Shown: positions 48,311-57,404, numbered from the stretch's first letter. The stretch is DNA of 64,000 nucleotides from an uncultured Mycoplasmatota bacterium (GCA_900546275.1 URCH01000001.1:124001-188000); one strand, 5' to 3'. Numbers and translations: made by a program. The notes: generated by a model not told the origin, from the sequence alone.

Positions 48311-48341
48311 TTGACTTTTTATTCGTTTAGTATTGTAAAAT
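48311..48341 (+). promoter_or_regulatory. Probable promoter of the SAM-riboswitch/metK unit
   Basis: TTGACT (48311-48316) with TAAAAT (48336-48341) at a 19-bp spacing; -10 assignment uncertain. Confidence 0.4.
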
Positions 48342-48370
48342 CATTGGCTAAATGTTACAATAAAATTGTT

Positions 48371-48450
48371 CTTATAAAGAGTGATGGAGGGACTAGCCCG
48401 AAAAAGTCACACCAACCTATTAAATTAGGTGGTAAAGCTAGTATGATAAG
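48371..48450 (+). ncRNA. SAM-I riboswitch (S box)
   Basis: The sequence has the S-box core: closing stem CTTAT (48371) with ATAAG (48450), AGAGTGATGGAGGGACTAGCCCGAA-like core, the CACACCAACC step, an AGGTGG arm, and AAAGCTAGT. Downstream, 48448-48457 can pair with 48472-48481 (antiterminator) or 48461-48470 with 48479-48488 (terminator), which are mutually exclusive. SAM binding would therefore stop metK transcription. Confidence 0.93.
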
Positions 48451-48460
48451 ATAACTTGAA

Positions 48461-48492
48461 AAAGCTTAAGAAAGTTATCTTAGGCTTTTTTT
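48461..48492 (+). terminator. SAM-responsive terminator before metK
   Basis: A 10-bp stem (one G-U) followed by seven Ts. Its arms overlap the antiterminator helix 48448-48457/48472-48481. Confidence 0.88.
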
Positions 48493-48511
48493 ATAAGATG
48501 GAGGAGGAAAA

Positions 48512-49537
48512 ATGAAGTTTTATAGTAATGAAATAGTGTTCAGAGGGCATCCAGATAAGGTTTGTGATCAAATAAGTGATGCTATATTAGATGAATGCTT
48601 AAAACAAGATGAAAATTCCAGATGTGGAATCGAGGTCGCTGGCGGCAAAAACAAAATATTTGTAACTGGAGAAATAACAAGTAATGCAAAATTTAATTTA
48701 GAAGCTTTGGTAAAAAGAGTATTAAGAGATATAGGTTATAGAACTGATTATGAGATAATAGACGATATTGGTAAACAGAGTATTGATATTGCTTTAGGAA
48801 CAAATGATGAAGTTTCTGGTGCAGGGGATAATGGAATGATGTTTGGATTTGCGTGCAGAGATACTAATCAAATGTTACCAACAGCAATGGTAATATTACA
48901 AGAATTGAGTCAAAAATATGACGAATTAAGAAAGGAAGATAAAAGATTTTTACCAGATGGAAAGGCCCAAATAACTGGTATTTATGATAAGAATAATAAA
49001 TTAGTTAGTATAAAAACATTTACTATATGTTATCAAAATACAGAAAAGGATAGAAAAAATACAGATTTAATATTAAAACAAATATGTGAAAAAATATGTG
49101 AAAAGTATAATATTACTGTAAATGAATATTTGATAAATCCAACAGGTAGATTTGAAATAGGTGGATTTGATGGAGATGCAGGTTTAACTGGTAGAAAAAT
49201 AGTGGTTGATAGTTATCAATCATTTGCTAAAGTAGGTGGAGGAGCATTTTCAGGAAAAGATCCAAGCAAAGTGGATAGAAGTGGTGCATATAAGGCTAGA
49301 CAGATTGCAAAAGAAATATTGAAATCAAATGAAAATTATGATTGGTGTCAAGTTCAATTATCGTATGCAATTGGTATGCAAAAACCATTAGCAATATATA
49401 TAGAAACCAATTGTGGTAACGTAGAACCATCTGAGGAATTATATGAACAATGTAAATTAAAAAATATACTTAATGATTTAAATTTAAAACATATTAATTA
49501 TGAGGAGTTAGCTAAATATGGTCACTTCAGAGATTAA
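48512..49537 (+). CDS. metK: S-adenosylmethionine synthetase, compact form
   Basis: At 341 residues it is clearly shorter than the usual 380-400. All recognisable catalytic blocks remain: GHPDKVCDQISDAILD (about 12-27), GAGDNGMMFGFA (normally GAGDQG, about 105-116), LPDGKAQIT (about 147-155), NPTGRFEIGG (about 209-218), GDAGLTGRK and GGGAFSGKDPSKVDRS (about 243-258). The protein stops just after KYGHF, so the C-terminal ~20 residues found in most MetKs are missing and several surface loops are shortened. It makes SAM from Met and ATP and is under a SAM-I riboswitch. GGAGGAGG precedes the ATG. A terminator follows. Confidence 0.92.
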   Translation: MKFYSNEIVFRGHPDKVCDQISDAILDECLKQDENSRCGIEVAGGKNKIFVTGEITSNAKFNLEALVKRVLRDIGYRTDYEIIDDIGKQSIDIALGTNDEVSGAGDNGMMFGFACRDTNQMLPTAMVILQELSQKYDELRKEDKRFLPDGKAQITGIYDKNNKLVSIKTFTICYQNTEKDRKNTDLILKQICEKICEKYNITVNEYLINPTGRFEIGGFDGDAGLTGRKIVVDSYQSFAKVGGGAFSGKDPSKVDRSGAYKARQIAKEILKSNENYDWCQVQLSYAIGMQKPLAIYIETNCGNVEPSEELYEQCKLKNILNDLNLKHINYEELAKYGHFRD

Positions 49538-49555
49538 TATACTCTTTATATAATG

Positions 49556-49575
49556 GGATATTTAATATCCTTTTT
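49556..49575 (+). terminator. Terminator of metK
   Basis: GGATAT and ATATCC arms with a 3-nt loop, then TTTTT. Confidence 0.7.
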
Positions 49576-49606
49576 AATTTGTAATTAGTTTGAAGACTTC
49601 ATTTAC

Positions 49607-49635
49607 TTGATTATTTTTGTTCCAAGATATATAAT
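49607..49635 (+). promoter_or_regulatory. Promoter of the aminotransferase/ATP-grasp operon
   Basis: TTGATT (49607-49612), 17-bp spacer, TATAAT (49630-49635), 37 nt before the start. Confidence 0.65.
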
Positions 49636-49672
49636 ATATATTATATAACTATAATGAGAGCGATGGTGTAAA

Positions 49673-51283
49673 ATGACTATTTTAAAGAATAAATTAAAAA
49701 CAGTTGCAAAACAATTATTAGGTGAGAATTTAAAAATAAGTAAAACTACTTATAATCCTAAAAATTCGACTAAAGCATTGGAAGAATATATAAATAATTA
49801 TCCAGATTCCATATCTAATTATAAGAAAATAGGAAGAAGAAGAGATAGAAAAGAGTTTTATCCAGCAGTAAAAAAAATAGAAGATGGATATAATTTGCTT
49901 TATAGGGATTTGCACAAATATGATAGTAATGGAGTTACAGAGTTAATAGAATATTCTTCTGTAAGAAGTGGTACACCTATGCGAACAAAACCATTTCCAA
50001 TGTGTAGAGAATATGCAATTAGAATGCTTATGAGTAAATACTTATATAGATATCCAGCTATAAGTGATAAATCATTAGGATGTCAAAATTTCATAAATTA
50101 CCTTGTTAGAGAAGGATTTGAGTTGGAAAAATGTGATGGTTATGATGGCTTAGGAGTTGATAATATTGTTTTTACTTATTCAACTACGCATGCATTTAAT
50201 ATGATTATTCAAACACTTTGTAAGCCAGAAGATGTTGTTATAATGACAGGCCCAAATTATGGATTATTTGCAGTTGAACCCGAAAAAATAGACGCTAGAG
50301 TTGAAATCCTTGATTTAAGCCCAGAAGACAATTGGTATGTCAATCCACAAAAATTAGATAAAAAAATAGATGATATTAATGAAAAATTGAAATTAGAATT
50401 TAAAGGTAAACTAGATTATGTTCCAAGAGTTGTTGCTTTTTTAAATATGAACCCTCATAATCCACTTGGCAAAGTAATGAATTCAAAAAATATTGATATT
50501 TTAAAAGGAATTGGCGATGTTTGTTTAGAAAAAGGAGTTTTTGTAATAGATGATTTAATATATCGTGATCTAACGTTTGATCAAAATGATTTAGCTGTTC
50601 CTTTAGCGAGCATGCCTAAATATTTTAATAATACAATTTCATTGTTTGGTGTTTCAAAGGCATATGGTTTAGCAGGTGTAAGAGCCGGAGTTATAGTAGC
50701 TCCAATACCAATATGCAATGGGATTTGTGATATAATTTTTTCAAATATGGATTCAATTTCATTACTTCAAACTCAAATAATAGCCGGCGCTTTTAATGGC
50801 AGTAATAGAAGGTATAGAGCAGCTAAACGTTATTTTAAACCAATAATTAAGGAATATAAATATAGACTTGATTTATTGCAATGTTTAGTAGAAGGAATTG
50901 ATTCAGTTAAGTCTAAAAAACAGATTAATAGAATAAAAAAAGATATAAAAAAATATACAAAAGATGAAAATCTTCAAAAACAACTATTATCGGGAATTCC
51001 TGATGTTGTTTTAAGAAAGGATACTTACCCAGAAGCAGGATTTTTTGCAATAGTTGATTTTACACAATATAAAGGAAAAAAAGACAATGAAAAAATAATA
51101 AAGAATGATGCTGACTTTGTTGAGTTTTTATATAAAGAAACTAAGATAAAATGCATAATGGGGTTAAATATGTCTTGGCCGAATGAATCAGAGATAATTG
51201 CGAGAATTTGTTTTTCACTAGAAATAAAAGACTTAATTTATAATTTTGAATTAATAGGAAGGGCATTAAAAAAATTAGTATAA
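49673..51283 (+). CDS. PLP-dependent class I/II aminotransferase-family enzyme with N-terminal extension
   Basis: A 536-residue fold-type I PLP protein, about 100-130 residues longer than usual aminotransferases because of an N-terminal extension (about 1-90) and an insertion near 400-435. Visible motifs are FLNMNPHNPLGKV (the N-P-H-N-P-x-G block, about 256-268), VIDDLIYRDL (Asp and Tyr binding PLP, about 291-300) and SLFGVSKAYGLAGVRAG (catalytic Lys near 329). This chemistry can be transamination, decarboxylation or, in the ACC-synthase branch, reaction on SAM. The neighbour metK makes the last worth testing. It is translationally coupled (TAATG) to the next ATP-grasp gene. Substrate unknown. 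Confidence 0.8.
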   Translation: MTILKNKLKTVAKQLLGENLKISKTTYNPKNSTKALEEYINNYPDSISNYKKIGRRRDRKEFYPAVKKIEDGYNLLYRDLHKYDSNGVTELIEYSSVRSGTPMRTKPFPMCREYAIRMLMSKYLYRYPAISDKSLGCQNFINYLVREGFELEKCDGYDGLGVDNIVFTYSTTHAFNMIIQTLCKPEDVVIMTGPNYGLFAVEPEKIDARVEILDLSPEDNWYVNPQKLDKKIDDINEKLKLEFKGKLDYVPRVVAFLNMNPHNPLGKVMNSKNIDILKGIGDVCLEKGVFVIDDLIYRDLTFDQNDLAVPLASMPKYFNNTISLFGVSKAYGLAGVRAGVIVAPIPICNGICDIIFSNMDSISLLQTQIIAGAFNGSNRRYRAAKRYFKPIIKEYKYRLDLLQCLVEGIDSVKSKKQINRIKKDIKKYTKDENLQKQLLSGIPDVVLRKDTYPEAGFFAIVDFTQYKGKKDNEKIIKNDADFVEFLYKETKIKCIMGLNMSWPNESEIIARICFSLEIKDLIYNFELIGRALKKLV

Positions 51284-52275
51284 TGAAAAGAAATATAATT
51301 AATAAATTAAAGCGTCTCCTTTTCATGATTTTTAAACTAAAGGTTACACTTTATGACGAAATAAATAAGCCGAAATACAAAAAAAATATTGCATTAGTAT
51401 CTTGCGATAAATGGAAAAACAAGGTAATAGATGATGTTAAATTAAAATATTATTTAAATAAACATTCAGTGGGAGCAGATATAATTTCCTGGCAAGATAA
51501 TGATATTGATTATAAAAAATATGATTCAGTAGTTATACGTTCTATCTGGGGTTATGTTAATTACAAAGAGGCTTTTTTCGATTGGCTTAAGCTTTTAGAA
51601 AAAAATAATGTAAAAATATTTAATAGTGGCGAAGTTATAAAAAAAAATTATGATAAATATATACAGTTTAATATATTAAAGAAAAATCATATCCAAACAG
51701 TTAAAACAGAATTTTTAAATGTAGATGAAAATATAATTGAAAAAATTGAAAAATTAAATATTAAAAAATTATTTGTTATTAAGCCATCAATTTCTGAAAG
51801 TAGTAATGATACTTATATAATTGGTAATCAAAATACAGAGTACAAAAATGTTATATCTAAGGAGCAAGTTATTGATAAGTTTAAGAATATAAATAAAGAT
51901 TCAAGACTAATGATTCAACCTTTCATAGAAGAAGTTTTTGATGGAGAGTATTCAATCTGCTGTATAAATGGAAAAATAACACATGCTGTACTTAAGTTTA
52001 ATGATGTTTTTAGCGATGGAAATTGGGTAAAATATATACCAAGAGATAGTTTAGATCCAAAAATAATTGAAATAACAGAAAAAGTATTGCAAATAGACGA
52101 GTATAAAGATAATATTTATATTCGTTTAGATATAATAAAATATAAAACAGATTATTTGGTAATGGAAGTTGAACTTTTAGATCCCAACCTCTTTATATCT
52201 TTTATATCAGATAAAAAAATTAGGAATGAAGTATATGATTTTTTTGCACTTTGTATAATTGAACAACTTTCTTGA
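51283..52275 (+). CDS. ATP-grasp amide ligase family protein
   Basis: A 330-residue protein. After a short basic/hydrophobic N-terminus it reads IALVSCDKW near 34-42, and VVIRSIWGYVNYKEAFFDWL near 87-106 with FNSGEVIKKNYDKY. This is the pattern of a prokaryotic glutathione-synthetase-like ATP-grasp family (usually RSTWDY...NP..V..WN.DK.YL). The core continues with FVIKPSISESSNDTY, LMIQPFIEEVFDGEYSI and MEVELLDPNLF (metal site). It probably joins a carboxylate to an amino acid. Its ATG overlaps the aminotransferase stop, so both proteins should be made in similar amounts. No function can be assigned. Confidence 0.75.
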   Translation: MKRNIINKLKRLLFMIFKLKVTLYDEINKPKYKKNIALVSCDKWKNKVIDDVKLKYYLNKHSVGADIISWQDNDIDYKKYDSVVIRSIWGYVNYKEAFFDWLKLLEKNNVKIFNSGEVIKKNYDKYIQFNILKKNHIQTVKTEFLNVDENIIEKIEKLNIKKLFVIKPSISESSNDTYIIGNQNTEYKNVISKEQVIDKFKNINKDSRLMIQPFIEEVFDGEYSICCINGKITHAVLKFNDVFSDGNWVKYIPRDSLDPKIIEITEKVLQIDEYKDNIYIRLDIIKYKTDYLVMEVELLDPNLFISFISDKKIRNEVYDFFALCIIEQLS

Positions 52276-52329
52276 TGAATTTACATTTTTTGTTATACAT
52301 GGTATAATCACATAGAAGGTAGGTATAGT

Positions 52330-53547
52330 ATGATTGAAAAAATGAAAAAGTTTGTTAACATTAATCTGATTTTTATTTTGATTCTATCAACAATAATTAT
52401 ACCAGATGTAACTTATGCAAAAACATTAGGTGATTTAAAAAGAGAGTTACAAAAAAATATTGATGAATATAATAGTAATCAAAATGATAAGAAATTAACT
52501 GAAAGTCAAATTAATTCTATAAAAGAAAATATTAATAAGGCATCTCAAGAAATAGAAACTAGTCAACAGGATATAAAAAATTTAACAGAAGAAATAGAAC
52601 AATTAAAAATAGAAATAGAAACAAAAAAACAGCAAATAAAGGACATAATGAGTTTTTATCAAATTTCAGGAAGTTCTAGTATGTATTTAGATTATGCCAT
52701 GGGCGCAAAAACATTTACGGATTTTATATATAGGGTTGCTATAAGCGAACAATTGATTGAATATAATGATTCCTTGGTTGATGAATATAATGATTTAATT
52801 GTTAAAAATAAAGAAAAACAACAAAAATTAAATGAAAATATAAAAAAATTAGAAGCAAAACAGCAGGAAATGTCTAGTAATTTAGATAGTCTTGGCAATA
52901 GATTAGATGAAATAGTTGATTTATCTATGGATATAGAAGATGAAATAGCTTCCAGAAGAGAAGCTATAGAAATGTATGAAAAACAATATGGATGTAAGGA
53001 TACAGATGATATAGATGTATGTACAAGAGGGCAATTACCGGCAGACACTAAATTTTGGAGACCAATAGTTTCAGGTGGTTTTAGTAGCGAATATGGTTAT
53101 AGAACATATAAATTGAATGGTAAAACAGTTTCCGATTTTCATTCGGGTCTTGATTTGGTTGGTTCAACTGATGTATATTCTTCAGCGGCAGGTATTGTTG
53201 CAGGAATAGTTAGAAAATCAAGTTGTGGTGGAAATAAAATATTTATTCATCATAAAATAAATGGTGTTACATATACAACTGCATATAATCATTTACGTAG
53301 TATATTAGTAAATGTTGGTGATGCTGTCACGAAGGATACTAAGATAGCAATAATGGGCGGCGATCCTGCTGTAGAAACATGGGATAGATGTTCAACAGGA
53401 AGACATTTACATTTTACAGTTGCATATGGTTTGTATTTGAGTGACTATACGTCATGGAGTATATTTATTTCAAAGACAGTTAATCCAAGAACAGTTGTAA
53501 ATTTTCCATCAACAGGAAGATTTACTTCAAGAACAATTAAATATTAA
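52330..53547 (+). CDS. Exported coiled-coil M23 peptidase (EnvC/PcsB-like architecture)
   Basis: A 405-residue protein with a signal peptide (about 1-30, ending VTYAK), long coiled-coil helices (about 31-225, rich in Gln/Lys/Glu), a short CKDTDDIDVC segment and a C-terminal LytM/M23 domain (about 250-400). The zinc ligands are intact: HSGLDLVG (His/Asp), AYNHLR and GRHLHFTVAYG. It should cleave peptidoglycan cross-links, and the coiled coil is the kind regulated by FtsEX in division or elongation. It lies next to murJ and another M23 protein, so an envelope role is consistent. Confidence 0.85.
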   Translation: MIEKMKKFVNINLIFILILSTIIIPDVTYAKTLGDLKRELQKNIDEYNSNQNDKKLTESQINSIKENINKASQEIETSQQDIKNLTEEIEQLKIEIETKKQQIKDIMSFYQISGSSSMYLDYAMGAKTFTDFIYRVAISEQLIEYNDSLVDEYNDLIVKNKEKQQKLNENIKKLEAKQQEMSSNLDSLGNRLDEIVDLSMDIEDEIASRREAIEMYEKQYGCKDTDDIDVCTRGQLPADTKFWRPIVSGGFSSEYGYRTYKLNGKTVSDFHSGLDLVGSTDVYSSAAGIVAGIVRKSSCGGNKIFIHHKINGVTYTTAYNHLRSILVNVGDAVTKDTKIAIMGGDPAVETWDRCSTGRHLHFTVAYGLYLSDYTSWSIFISKTVNPRTVVNFPSTGRFTSRTIKY

Positions 53548-53572
53548 TAAATGAAATTAGAAAGGAATTCAT

Positions 53573-55192
53573 ATGAAAAAGAATAATTTTTTACAGGGTG
53601 CGATTGTTGCTACTTTATCTATTGTTATATGTAAAATTTTGGGATTATTATATGTAATTCCTTTTTATAGTATTATTGGAACTCAGGGTGGAGCGTTGTA
53701 TAGTTATGCTTATTCCATATATTCAATTTTTTTAAGCCTATCAACATGCGGAATTCCGATAGCTGTATCTAAATTAGTAAGTGAATACAATGCCTTGAAA
53801 GAATACATAAATAAAGAAGTCGTATATAAAATAGCTTTAAAAATTATGGTGTCTATAGGAATTTTATCATTTATTATCATGTTTGTATTTGCTAAGAGTA
53901 TTGCATATATGTTCATTGGAAACATAGAAGGTGGAAACACTCTTAATGAAGTAGCGACAGCAATAAGAGTGGTTTCCATTGCATTACTAGTTGTTCCTCA
54001 ACAAAGTGTAATAAGAGGATATTTAGAGGGACATGGAATGATAACAACAACAAGTATATCTAGTGTACTTGAGCAATTTGTTAGAGTGATAATTATTATA
54101 GTTGGAAGTTTTATTACTGTTAAAGTTTTGAAATTACCTATTAACTGCGCAGTATATGTAGCAATTTTTGCGGCCTCAATTGCAGCTTTGAGTTCATATA
54201 TATATTTAAGAATAAAAGTAAAAAATAATAAGAAAAACTTAAATATAGTACAAGTAACAGACAGTTATAGCAAAAAAGATATCTTGAAAAAAATAATTTA
54301 TTATGCTTTACCATTTGTTTTAATTGATTTAATAAAATCATTGTACGGAATGGTTGATTCTGTTACTGTAGTAAAAACGTTAGTAAAATTAGGTTATAGT
54401 ATGGAAACTGCAGAAACGGTATTTGGAGTAATAGCAACCTGGGGAACTAAATTAAATATGATTATAATTTCAATTTCTATGGGAATTACAATTAGTTTAG
54501 TTCCTAATTTGTCTGCATCCCTTGCAAAAAAGAATTTCAAAGATGTTAATCAAAAAATTAATCAATCATTAAACATAATGCTCTTTTTTACAATACCTAT
54601 GTCTGTTGGTATAAGCTTTTTGGCGAAACCAGTTTGGATAATTTTCTATGGATATAATCAAATAAGTATAAATGTTTTTAGAGTGTTTATATTACAAGTT
54701 ATTTTTTTTGGATTATATACTACAATTATTAATATTTCACAAACTTTAAACGAAACCAAAACTTCCTTGATAATGTTAATAGGCAGTTTTGTGTTTAAAG
54801 TAATTTTGAATATTCCTAGTATGTATTTATTAAAATATATTGGGATTGATGCATATTATGGATCAATAGTAGTTAATGCATTAGTTGAAGGATTGACATT
54901 CATTATAACATTATTGTTATTAAAGAAAAAATATAACTTTGAGTTTAGATTTATACTAAAAACATTATTGAAAATAATGCTTTGCTTGATTTTGATGTTA
55001 GGATTTTTGTTTTTTTTATCTTTGTTTATAAAAATGACATCTATTAGCCGTGTGGGTTCTATAATTTATATAACTATTTATTCAATAGCTGGGTGTGTTA
55101 TATATGTCGCAACAGCATTAAAGATTAATCTAGTTGGCGATATATTTGGTATAAATAGTGTTAAAGCTATCATAAAAAAATTACGTCATTGA
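53573..55192 (+). CDS. murJ: Lipid II flippase MurJ (YtgP type)
   Basis: A 539-residue membrane protein with about 14 helices. Its start, ILGLLYVIPFYSIIGTQGGALYSYAYSIYSIFLSLSTCGIPIAVSKLVSEYNAL, matches Bacillus YtgP/MurJ (VYLIPFYALVGEHGGALYSYGY) more closely than SpoVB, so it is assigned as the lipid II flippase. SpoVB of sporulation is the alternative, since both belong to the same MOP superfamily. AGAAAGGA precedes the ATG. It is flanked by two M23 proteins. Confidence 0.85.
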   Translation: MKKNNFLQGAIVATLSIVICKILGLLYVIPFYSIIGTQGGALYSYAYSIYSIFLSLSTCGIPIAVSKLVSEYNALKEYINKEVVYKIALKIMVSIGILSFIIMFVFAKSIAYMFIGNIEGGNTLNEVATAIRVVSIALLVVPQQSVIRGYLEGHGMITTTSISSVLEQFVRVIIIIVGSFITVKVLKLPINCAVYVAIFAASIAALSSYIYLRIKVKNNKKNLNIVQVTDSYSKKDILKKIIYYALPFVLIDLIKSLYGMVDSVTVVKTLVKLGYSMETAETVFGVIATWGTKLNMIIISISMGITISLVPNLSASLAKKNFKDVNQKINQSLNIMLFFTIPMSVGISFLAKPVWIIFYGYNQISINVFRVFILQVIFFGLYTTIINISQTLNETKTSLIMLIGSFVFKVILNIPSMYLLKYIGIDAYYGSIVVNALVEGLTFIITLLLLKKKYNFEFRFILKTLLKIMLCLILMLGFLFFLSLFIKMTSISRVGSIIYITIYSIAGCVIYVATALKINLVGDIFGINSVKAIIKKLRH

Positions 55193-55238
55193 TTTGAAGT
55201 AGTTTTTTTGTTATAATGGAAGTCAGATAGGTGAGTAT

Positions 55239-56693
55239 ATGAAAAAATTTTCATTAATATTACTAATTATTATAGTTTTATGTTCAGTGGCAATTATGAG
55301 TTTGTCATATGATAAAACACCAGAACCAAGTGCATATTATAATGTGTATTTAAATGGCGAACTATTAGGAAAAATCAAATCAAAAGAGGCGTTAGAAAAT
55401 TATATAAATAAAGAGCAACAAGAAATAAAACAATTATATTCAGTGGCTGATGTTTATATTCCCAATGGTTTAGAAATCAAAAAAGGAATTGGTTATGACA
55501 CTGACTTAAATCAAATTGATGAAATATATGGTATTATAAAGAAAAAAAGTGATTTTACAATAAAGGGATATCAAATTAGCATAAAAAAAGAAAACTCATT
55601 AAAAAAGATATATGTATTAGATAAAGAAATATTTCAGGATGCGGTAGAAAGCGTTATCAAATCCTATGTTGGTACTGAGAAATATGAAGCATATAAAAAT
55701 AATACTCAAGAAGAAGTAAAGGAAACAGGTTCTTATATAACGGATATATATATAGATAATGATATTACTATAAAGGAAATAAATATACCTTCAACAGAAA
55801 AAATATATACTGATAGCACAGAATTAAGTAAGTATTTACTATTTGGCGAAAATAATAAACAAAAATCTCATATTGTAAAATCAGGTGATACTATAGAGGA
55901 TATAGCTTATGAATATAAAATTAGTACTGAAGAGTTCTTGATGTCAAATTCAAAATATAAAAGTAAATCAAGTATACTTTCTATTGGTGATGAAGTTATA
56001 ATAGGAATAACAGATCCGCAAATTAATGTAACTGTTTCACAGGAAACTACGGAAGATCTAGAGGAAATATATAAAACAATTGAAAAGGTAGATACAACAA
56101 TGACTGCAGGTTCAGAGTATGTTCAGCAATCAGGTAAAAATGGTATTATAAGACAGAAGCAAAATGAAAAAGTTGTAAATGGAACAATTGTATATGTTCA
56201 ACAAATTTCAAAGGATGTAATAAAACCAGCAACAGATAAAGTTATCGTAAAGGGAACAAAAATTGTGTCATCATTAGGTAATTTAAATAACTGGTTATGG
56301 CCGGTAGATAGTTATAAAATAACATCTGATTATTCATATAGAATAAATCCATTCAATAGTAGTCGTGAATTACATGGTGCACTTGATATAGCCGCCCCAT
56401 ATGGCTCTAAAATATCAGCTTCAAACAATGGTATTATTCAAACAATGGGCAGAACAGCATCAGCAGGAATATATGTTGTAATTAATCATAACAATGGATA
56501 TTATACACAATACAATCATATGAGTGCTTATGCTAAAGGTTTAAAAGTTGGACAGACTGTTGAAAGAGGTCAAGTAATAGGTTATGTTGGTATGACTGGT
56601 GCGGCAACAGGTCCACATTTACACTTTGCTGTATGGTATGGTGGCACGGCATATAGAGGAACAAGAGTAAATCCATGGACATTATTTAGATAG
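55239..56693 (+). CDS. Membrane-anchored LysM-G5-M23 peptidase
   Basis: A 484-residue protein with an N-terminal membrane segment (about 4-24), a unique region, a LysM motif (SHIVKSGDTIEDIAYEY, about 209-225), a G5 domain (about 265-345) and a complete C-terminal M23 domain (about 355-484). Zinc motifs are HGALDIAAP, YNHMSAY and GPHLHFAVWYGG. The architecture fits a wall-bound endopeptidase for growth or spore-wall work. It has its own GGTGA-type start signal, 47 nt after murJ; rpiB follows by 9 nt. Confidence 0.87.
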   Translation: MKKFSLILLIIIVLCSVAIMSLSYDKTPEPSAYYNVYLNGELLGKIKSKEALENYINKEQQEIKQLYSVADVYIPNGLEIKKGIGYDTDLNQIDEIYGIIKKKSDFTIKGYQISIKKENSLKKIYVLDKEIFQDAVESVIKSYVGTEKYEAYKNNTQEEVKETGSYITDIYIDNDITIKEINIPSTEKIYTDSTELSKYLLFGENNKQKSHIVKSGDTIEDIAYEYKISTEEFLMSNSKYKSKSSILSIGDEVIIGITDPQINVTVSQETTEDLEEIYKTIEKVDTTMTAGSEYVQQSGKNGIIRQKQNEKVVNGTIVYVQQISKDVIKPATDKVIVKGTKIVSSLGNLNNWLWPVDSYKITSDYSYRINPFNSSRELHGALDIAAPYGSKISASNNGIIQTMGRTASAGIYVVINHNNGYYTQYNHMSAYAKGLKVGQTVERGQVIGYVGMTGAATGPHLHFAVWYGGTAYRGTRVNPWTLFR

Positions 56694-56701
56694 GAGAAAA
56701 T

Positions 56702-57142
56702 ATGATAATAGGAATAGGAAACGATCATAGAGGGTATAAATTAAAATTAAAATTAAAAGAATATTTAGAATCAAAAAAATATATAGTAAAAGATTTAGGA
56801 AGCCAAACAGAAGAATCTACTGATTATCCTATATATGCTTTTTCAGTAGGCGAAGCAATTATAAATAAAGATATAGATCTAGGAATATTAATTTGTAGAA
56901 CAGGTATAGGTATGAGTATAGCCTGCAATAAGGTAAAAGGTATAAGATGTGGAAAAGTAGACAATGTTGAAGAAGCAAGACTTTGCAAAATTGATAATAA
57001 TTGTAATGTAATTTCCATTAGCTATGAAAAACAATTTGATGAACTAAAAGAAATAATAGATACTTTTTTAGAAACAAAATTCACAAATGAAGAAAGACAT
57101 TTAAGAAGAATTAATATGATAACAAATTATGAGGAAAAATGA
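56702..57142 (+). CDS. rpiB: Ribose-5-phosphate isomerase B
   Basis: A 146-residue RpiB/LacAB-family isomerase interconverting ribose-5-P and ribulose-5-P. GNDHRGYKLKLKLKEYL (about 6-22), STDYPIYA (about 39-46) and the catalytic-cysteine block LICRTGIGMSIACNK (about 65-79; usually CGTGIG) are present. The change G to R in C-R-T-G is unusual. TAGGAG precedes the start and it overlaps the DUF1146 gene. Confidence 0.9.
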   Translation: MIIGIGNDHRGYKLKLKLKEYLESKKYIVKDLGSQTEESTDYPIYAFSVGEAIINKDIDLGILICRTGIGMSIACNKVKGIRCGKVDNVEEARLCKIDNNCNVISISYEKQFDELKEIIDTFLETKFTNEERHLRRINMITNYEEK

Positions 57143-57333
57143 TAAAAGGAATATTTTATCTTTTTTCACTTTTAATATCTATTTGGGCATTAGATAGTAT
57201 AAATATTAATGGTATATTTAAAAAAAATAGATATTATCAATCAAGAATTTTATATTTTTTAATAGCAATTTTCTTATCATATACTACAACAAATTTCTTT
57301 TATGATTTCTTTGTTAATACAAAAATATTATAA
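57139..57333 (+). CDS. DUF1146 family small membrane protein (YwzB-like)
   Basis: A 64-residue protein with two hydrophobic helices around a basic centre. WALDSININGIFKKNRYYQSRILYFLIAIFLSYTTTNFFYDF matches the DUF1146 pattern (W.L..l....lf.k....Q.r.L.illsi.ig..vs.Ff.D). Function is unknown. In Bacillus it precedes murA and spoIID; here it still precedes spoIID but murA is 14 kb away. It overlaps rpiB by ATGA. Confidence 0.8.
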   Translation: MIKGIFYLFSLLISIWALDSININGIFKKNRYYQSRILYFLIAIFLSYTTTNFFYDFFVNTKIL

Positions 57334-57356
57334 ATCACAGAAATGTGATTTTTTTT
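57333..57356 (+). terminator. Terminator after the DUF1146 gene
   Basis: AATCAC and GTGATT arms with a 6-nt loop, then a run of Ts. Confidence 0.75.
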
Positions 57357-57404
57357 GACAAAAAATTCTACCATTTAAAACTATAATAAACAATAGTGAT
57401 GAAT

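Noticed and set aside
53573..55192. spoVB
   Set aside because: The N-terminal sequence fits YtgP/MurJ better than SpoVB. Kept as an alternative in the feature entry.
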